Assembly: GCA_004335635.1 (NCBI GenBank)
Contig: QAXH01004221.1
Coordinates: forward strand, 321 to 24,337
Length of the DNA stretch: 24,017 nucleotides
Origin: Chloromonas sp. AAM2
Taxonomy: Eukaryota; Chlorophyta; Chlorophyceae; Chlamydomonadales; Chlamydomonadaceae
Reading direction: 5' to 3'
A program made the translations under genes and the position numbers. This document shows, one piece after another, positions 20,842-24,017 of the stretch (the stretch's first letter is position 1; each line of letters starts with the position of its first letter). The notes beneath the pieces were generated by a model. It saw nothing but the letters and a program-made list of their open reading frames with translations. It did not search any database and was not told the DNA's origin.

Positions 20842-21086
20842 GGTATGTGCCTGGTTCAAGCAGCTGCCCAAGGCAAGGCCATGCAGCTGTGCACGTTGGG
20901 GTGCATGGGCCTGGGGCTCAGGGTCAAAGCCGTCAAGTGCTCTGACATGCAGGATAAGAGCCACACCCCGGCTCACTCACTTGAAGCAGAGCGCATGTAG
21001 CCACAAGGGCTGGACGGTACTTGTGATGTTCACGTCATGCATGTTGTCGCATTGTTCCAGGCATGCACCTGTGGTTCTTTTGACAG

Positions 21087-23712
21087 GTGGGACCCAGCGC
21101 CCTACCCCAGGATTCATCTGCAGCGCTCAACCTCCTGCATTCAGCCATCTCAGCCCTGCCAGCACGACCTGTTGCCGTCAGCCATGTGACAGGACCGTAT
21201 TTTGAAATCGCACGTGTCCCAGACCAGCCGGGTGCAGTGGACGTCAGAGTGGTGACCGGTTTTAGGGCACACTACCATGAGCCTAGGCAGCAGCAAGGCC
21301 AGATTTTCGACGCCTCTGCGCTACAATCAGGCACAGGAGTGGTGCAGCTTGCGCCTGTGCCGAGCAGCGGGCACTTCACACGCAGCAGGCCGCTGGACCT
21401 GCCTGCCACAGAGAACCAGCACGGTGTCCTGTGCAACTTTGTGTCAGGGGGATCACATGGGCAGCAGAATGCGTTGATGGAACAAAAGGCAGTCGAGCAA
21501 GAATCGTTGTTGCCAAACATTGTGACAGCATACGGCATGGATATGGACTGGTCAATGCCTAGTGCCTCATCACAGGGTTGTGGAGAGCGGCACGCTGACA
21601 GCACAGGGCCTGCCTCCTGCCACTACCCGCTTGTGTCCGCTGATGGCCCTACAGCCCTGTCGCCCAGGCAATGGTGCGAGGAGGGCGGGGGCAGCCCCAG
21701 CAGGCACATGCAACAGCCGGTTGCATGGCCCCAAGGCAGTGTCCAAGGCGCTGACACCGGCAACCTGGAGAGCTCCCCCTTCGCAGCTGTCAGCGCTGCG
21801 CCATGGTCTGGGTACAGCATAGGCAGTCTGGGCGGTCAGCGGCTGAGCAGCTTACGCAATGGGCCAGTGGCAGCACCAGGATCGATAGGGGAGGAGGGAT
21901 GCAGCGGGAGCCCTGGCAGCCGCAGCAAGCGTGCATCCGATAGCATAGCGCTCAACCCACGCTCACCACGCAAGCGCGGCCTGGATACAGTGGCTCCACA
22001 GTTTACCAGTGGTCAGGGCAGTGAAGCGGCACTGGGGTCGCTTAATGATTGGTGTGCGGGACCCGATCAGATTTTAACACAAGACAGGCCCACCCGCGCG
22101 ATAGTGGTAGCACCGGCCAAGGGCAGACTGTCCACGGCATTGCAACAGACAGGGGCTACCGGGCCTCTGGTGCCATCGCAGCTAGCTGGTCCGCTTGTGG
22201 GGCCGACCGGCGCTGCATGCTCCAGCAGCGAGTGGGAGCTTGACCTGTCAGCTGTCAGCATCGTGCGGCGCTTGGCGGTGGGCGGGTTTGCAGAGGTGTT
22301 CCTAGGGCGCTACCAGGGCACGCTGGTGGCGGTCAAGCGGCTCATTGATGACCATGCAGGTGTGGGGCAATGGCGTGCTGGTGTCGGTGGGCAGTTGTTC
22401 GAACATCCAGTACTCCCAGGGTTGGACTTTGATATCGGCTCACGCGTACGGTCTGCTGTTCCGCGGCATAAAGTCTCCGCTGTTCAGCACTGTGATATGC
22501 ACCAGTTGTGGTGCAAACACTTCACGAGGAGGAGCTACGTGCATGCCCCTTGACAGCCTGTGTACATGCCTGGTGCAACGGCCCTGAGCTTGCCAGCTTT
22601 CTGTTTGATGTTGCTGTGGTCACAGTCGCCCTGCTGCCTGGTGCCTTGCTGCAGAGACCCTGCCCCGGTTTGTGCACGAGGTGCGCGTGCTCATGCGCCT
22701 GCGCCACCCCAACCTCATCTTGTTCATGGGCTACACACTTAAGCCGGAGAGGTGCATCATCTCAGAGTGAGTCCGCTGCCCTTCTGTATGGTCAATTGTC
22801 TGCCTGCGGCGACCCTGGTCAGTACCACAGCCAGTCTCAACGTTTAGTGACAAAGTTCACATGTTCACAAGCGAGAGCAATTTGTTGGAGTCGTAACATG
22901 GCACGGTGAACGTACGCACATGCAAAATCTTGTGGCCGGCGTGCGCAACAGGTACATGTCTCGTGGTTCGCTGTACAACATCATGCGTCAGCGCTCAAGC
23001 AGTGGTGCGGGCGGCATGGAGGCGGAGCATGAGGGGGGCCCAGGCATGCTGCGGGCAGGGCCCGAGGCGGTCAGGCCCCTGGAGCTGCGGCTGCAGCGCG
23101 CGGTGGCGGTGGCGGTGGCGCGTGGCATGACCTACCTGCACACACGCAGCCCACCCATTCTGCACCTGGACCTTAAGTAAGTGCATTGACTGCACACTCC
23201 GTGTGAGGCTACCGCGTGGGCGTATACTGAAGAGTGAATGCCCTTGGCTGGTTTGGCAGATTTAGTATGGCTGTCTGGTCAGTGGGCATGACACCAATGG
23301 GTGCCACACACACGCGTGGCCACTCAACTCGTGGATCTGTCATGCCGTGTGGCATGCTTGTTCTACATCTCTTGATGGCAGGATGGCGGCCTTTAGTTGC
23401 AGGCTAGTCGGGTATGGCTGTCCTGGTATGCCTGTCCCTGCACTGAACCAGGGCCTGTCCCTGCACTGAACCAGGGCCTGTCCCTGCACTGAACCAGGGC
23501 CTGAGCACGCTGCTGAGCTGACCGTAGTATTAGCTCATTCGAGTGCTCACTGGCTGCTGTGGCTGTCTGTTACTCGCTGCAGGTCTCCAAACATCCTTGT
23601 GGACAACGCCTGGCGGATAAAGATAGCGGACTTTGGCCTGAGCGTCATGCGTCAGCACACGTTTGTGTCGGCAGGCGCAGCGGGGGGCACGCCGGAATGG
23701 ATGGCACCCGAG
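21087..23712 (+). CDS. TKL/Raf-like protein kinase, partial at both ends
   Basis: Exons 21087-22359, 22655-22766, 22952-23176 and 23583-23712 join in phase. The first begins after a pyrimidine-rich acceptor (tgacag) with no ATG, so an upstream exon is expected; the first in-frame ATG is at 21477. About 380 residues precede the kinase domain; they are Ser/Gly/Pro-rich and not recognised. Kinase motifs in order: Gly-loop VGGFAEVFLG, VAVK lysine, helix-C Glu in FVHEVRVLMRLRHPNL, GYTLKPERCIISEYMSRGSL, catalytic loop HLDLKSPNILVD, IADFGLS (DFG), GGTPEWMAPE (APE). The arrangement is typical of plant/algal TKL (CTR1/Raf-like) Ser/Thr kinases. The HRD arginine is Leu (non-RD) and the third Gly of the loop is Ala; an insert rich in Gly and Glu lies between SLYNIMRQR and the RAVAVAVARGMTYLH helix. 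The C-lobe after APE lies beyond the window or in later unseen exons. Confidence 0.88.
23431..23499. repeat. 23-bp tandem repeat, three copies, in a kinase intron
   Basis: The unit CCTGTCCCTGCACTGAACC plus AGGG is repeated three times with no mismatch seen, followed by a partial CCTG. It lies in the intron between 23176 and 23583. Confidence 0.95.
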
Positions 23713-23893
23713 GTATGCCTGTGCAGCAGTGTCCGCCAGAGTCTCACTTCGCTTCACAGCAGGATTGTGAAAAAGTTGTGCAGATCAGTGGAATTCAGTT
23801 GGTGGGCAGCGAGGGACAAGCCGTTGGTATAGATCTGCTAACAAAGGGCACTTGCAGCAGCAGCTTGCCCTGTGCCACAGACCGGGCAATAGC

Positions 23894-24017
23894 GCACCCA
23901 GTCTCACGTGTCCCTGTGCACCCAGTCTCGCGTGCCCCTGTGCACCCAGTCTCGCGTGCCCCTGTGCACCCAGTCTCGCGTGCCCCTGTGCACCCAGTCT
24001 CGCGTGCCCCTGTGCAC
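23894..24017. repeat. 24-bp minisatellite running off the window end
   Basis: Five full units (GCACCCAGTCTCGCGTGCCC plus CTGT) start at 23894, 23918, 23942, 23966 and 23990, plus four bases. The first unit differs at two positions. Since 24 is a multiple of three, every frame stays open through the array. It lies after the GTATGC donor at 23713, so it is probably intronic. Confidence 0.95.

Noticed and set aside
21087..22553. 488-aa ORF taken whole as kinase protein
   Set aside because: Its last 65 codons are intron: a GTGTGG donor at 22360 joins in phase to the helix-C exon at 22655.
1..24017. CRISPR array, tRNA, rRNA or bacterial operon
   Set aside because: The tandem repeats have no spacers, no cloverleaf or rRNA-like sequence was recognised, and the genes are intron-rich.

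Overview
This window looks like nuclear DNA of a green alga, probably a chlamydomonadalean chlorophyte. The genes are broken into many short exons with clean GTGAGT/GTGCGT-type donors and TGCAG/CAG acceptors. A Raf-like kinase carries the HLDLKSPN-type catalytic loop I associate with algal TKL kinases. Introns and spacers are full of tandem and dispersed repeats. No bacterial operon structure, rRNA, tRNA or CRISPR was seen. The organism is inferred from gene style only; no search was run.

Layout. 0.78-1.45 kb: 3' part of an unrecognised minus-strand gene whose exons join in phase. 1.66-2.65 kb: AT-rich segment with protein-like reading in shifting frames (relic or unrecognised gene). 2.7-4.5 kb: spacer with short repeats and a 241-bp dispersed repeat whose inverted partner lies at 17.66-17.91 kb. 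4.53-8.10 kb: minus-strand rhomboid-family membrane protein, rebuilt from ten phase-compatible exons. 8.9-9.66 kb: transposon-like segment with a perfect 19-bp inverted repeat enclosing a 424-bp copy of one exon, with its flanking introns, of the next gene. 10.09-14.58 kb: complete minus-strand ASMT-like O-methyltransferase, ten exons, 358 codons plus stop. 14.6-16.5 kb: spacer with a short signal-peptide-like ORF and a small repeat related to the 8.9-kb element. 16.53-17.22 kb: minus-strand single-pass secretory-pathway protein, possibly PIG-X-like. 17.7-19.9 kb: repeat-rich, with a second inverted-repeat-bounded segment holding an ORF. 20.65-20.85 kb: coding-like signal on both strands. 21.09 kb to the window end: plus-strand TKL/Raf-like protein kinase, open at both ends, with minisatellites in its introns.

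The genes share no evident pathway; they look like ordinary eukaryotic neighbours. The most notable feature is exon duplication into a repeat-bounded segment beside the donor gene, with substitutions concentrated in the copied exon. Exon ends were set by eye from frame, splice consensus and family conservation and need transcript confirmation.
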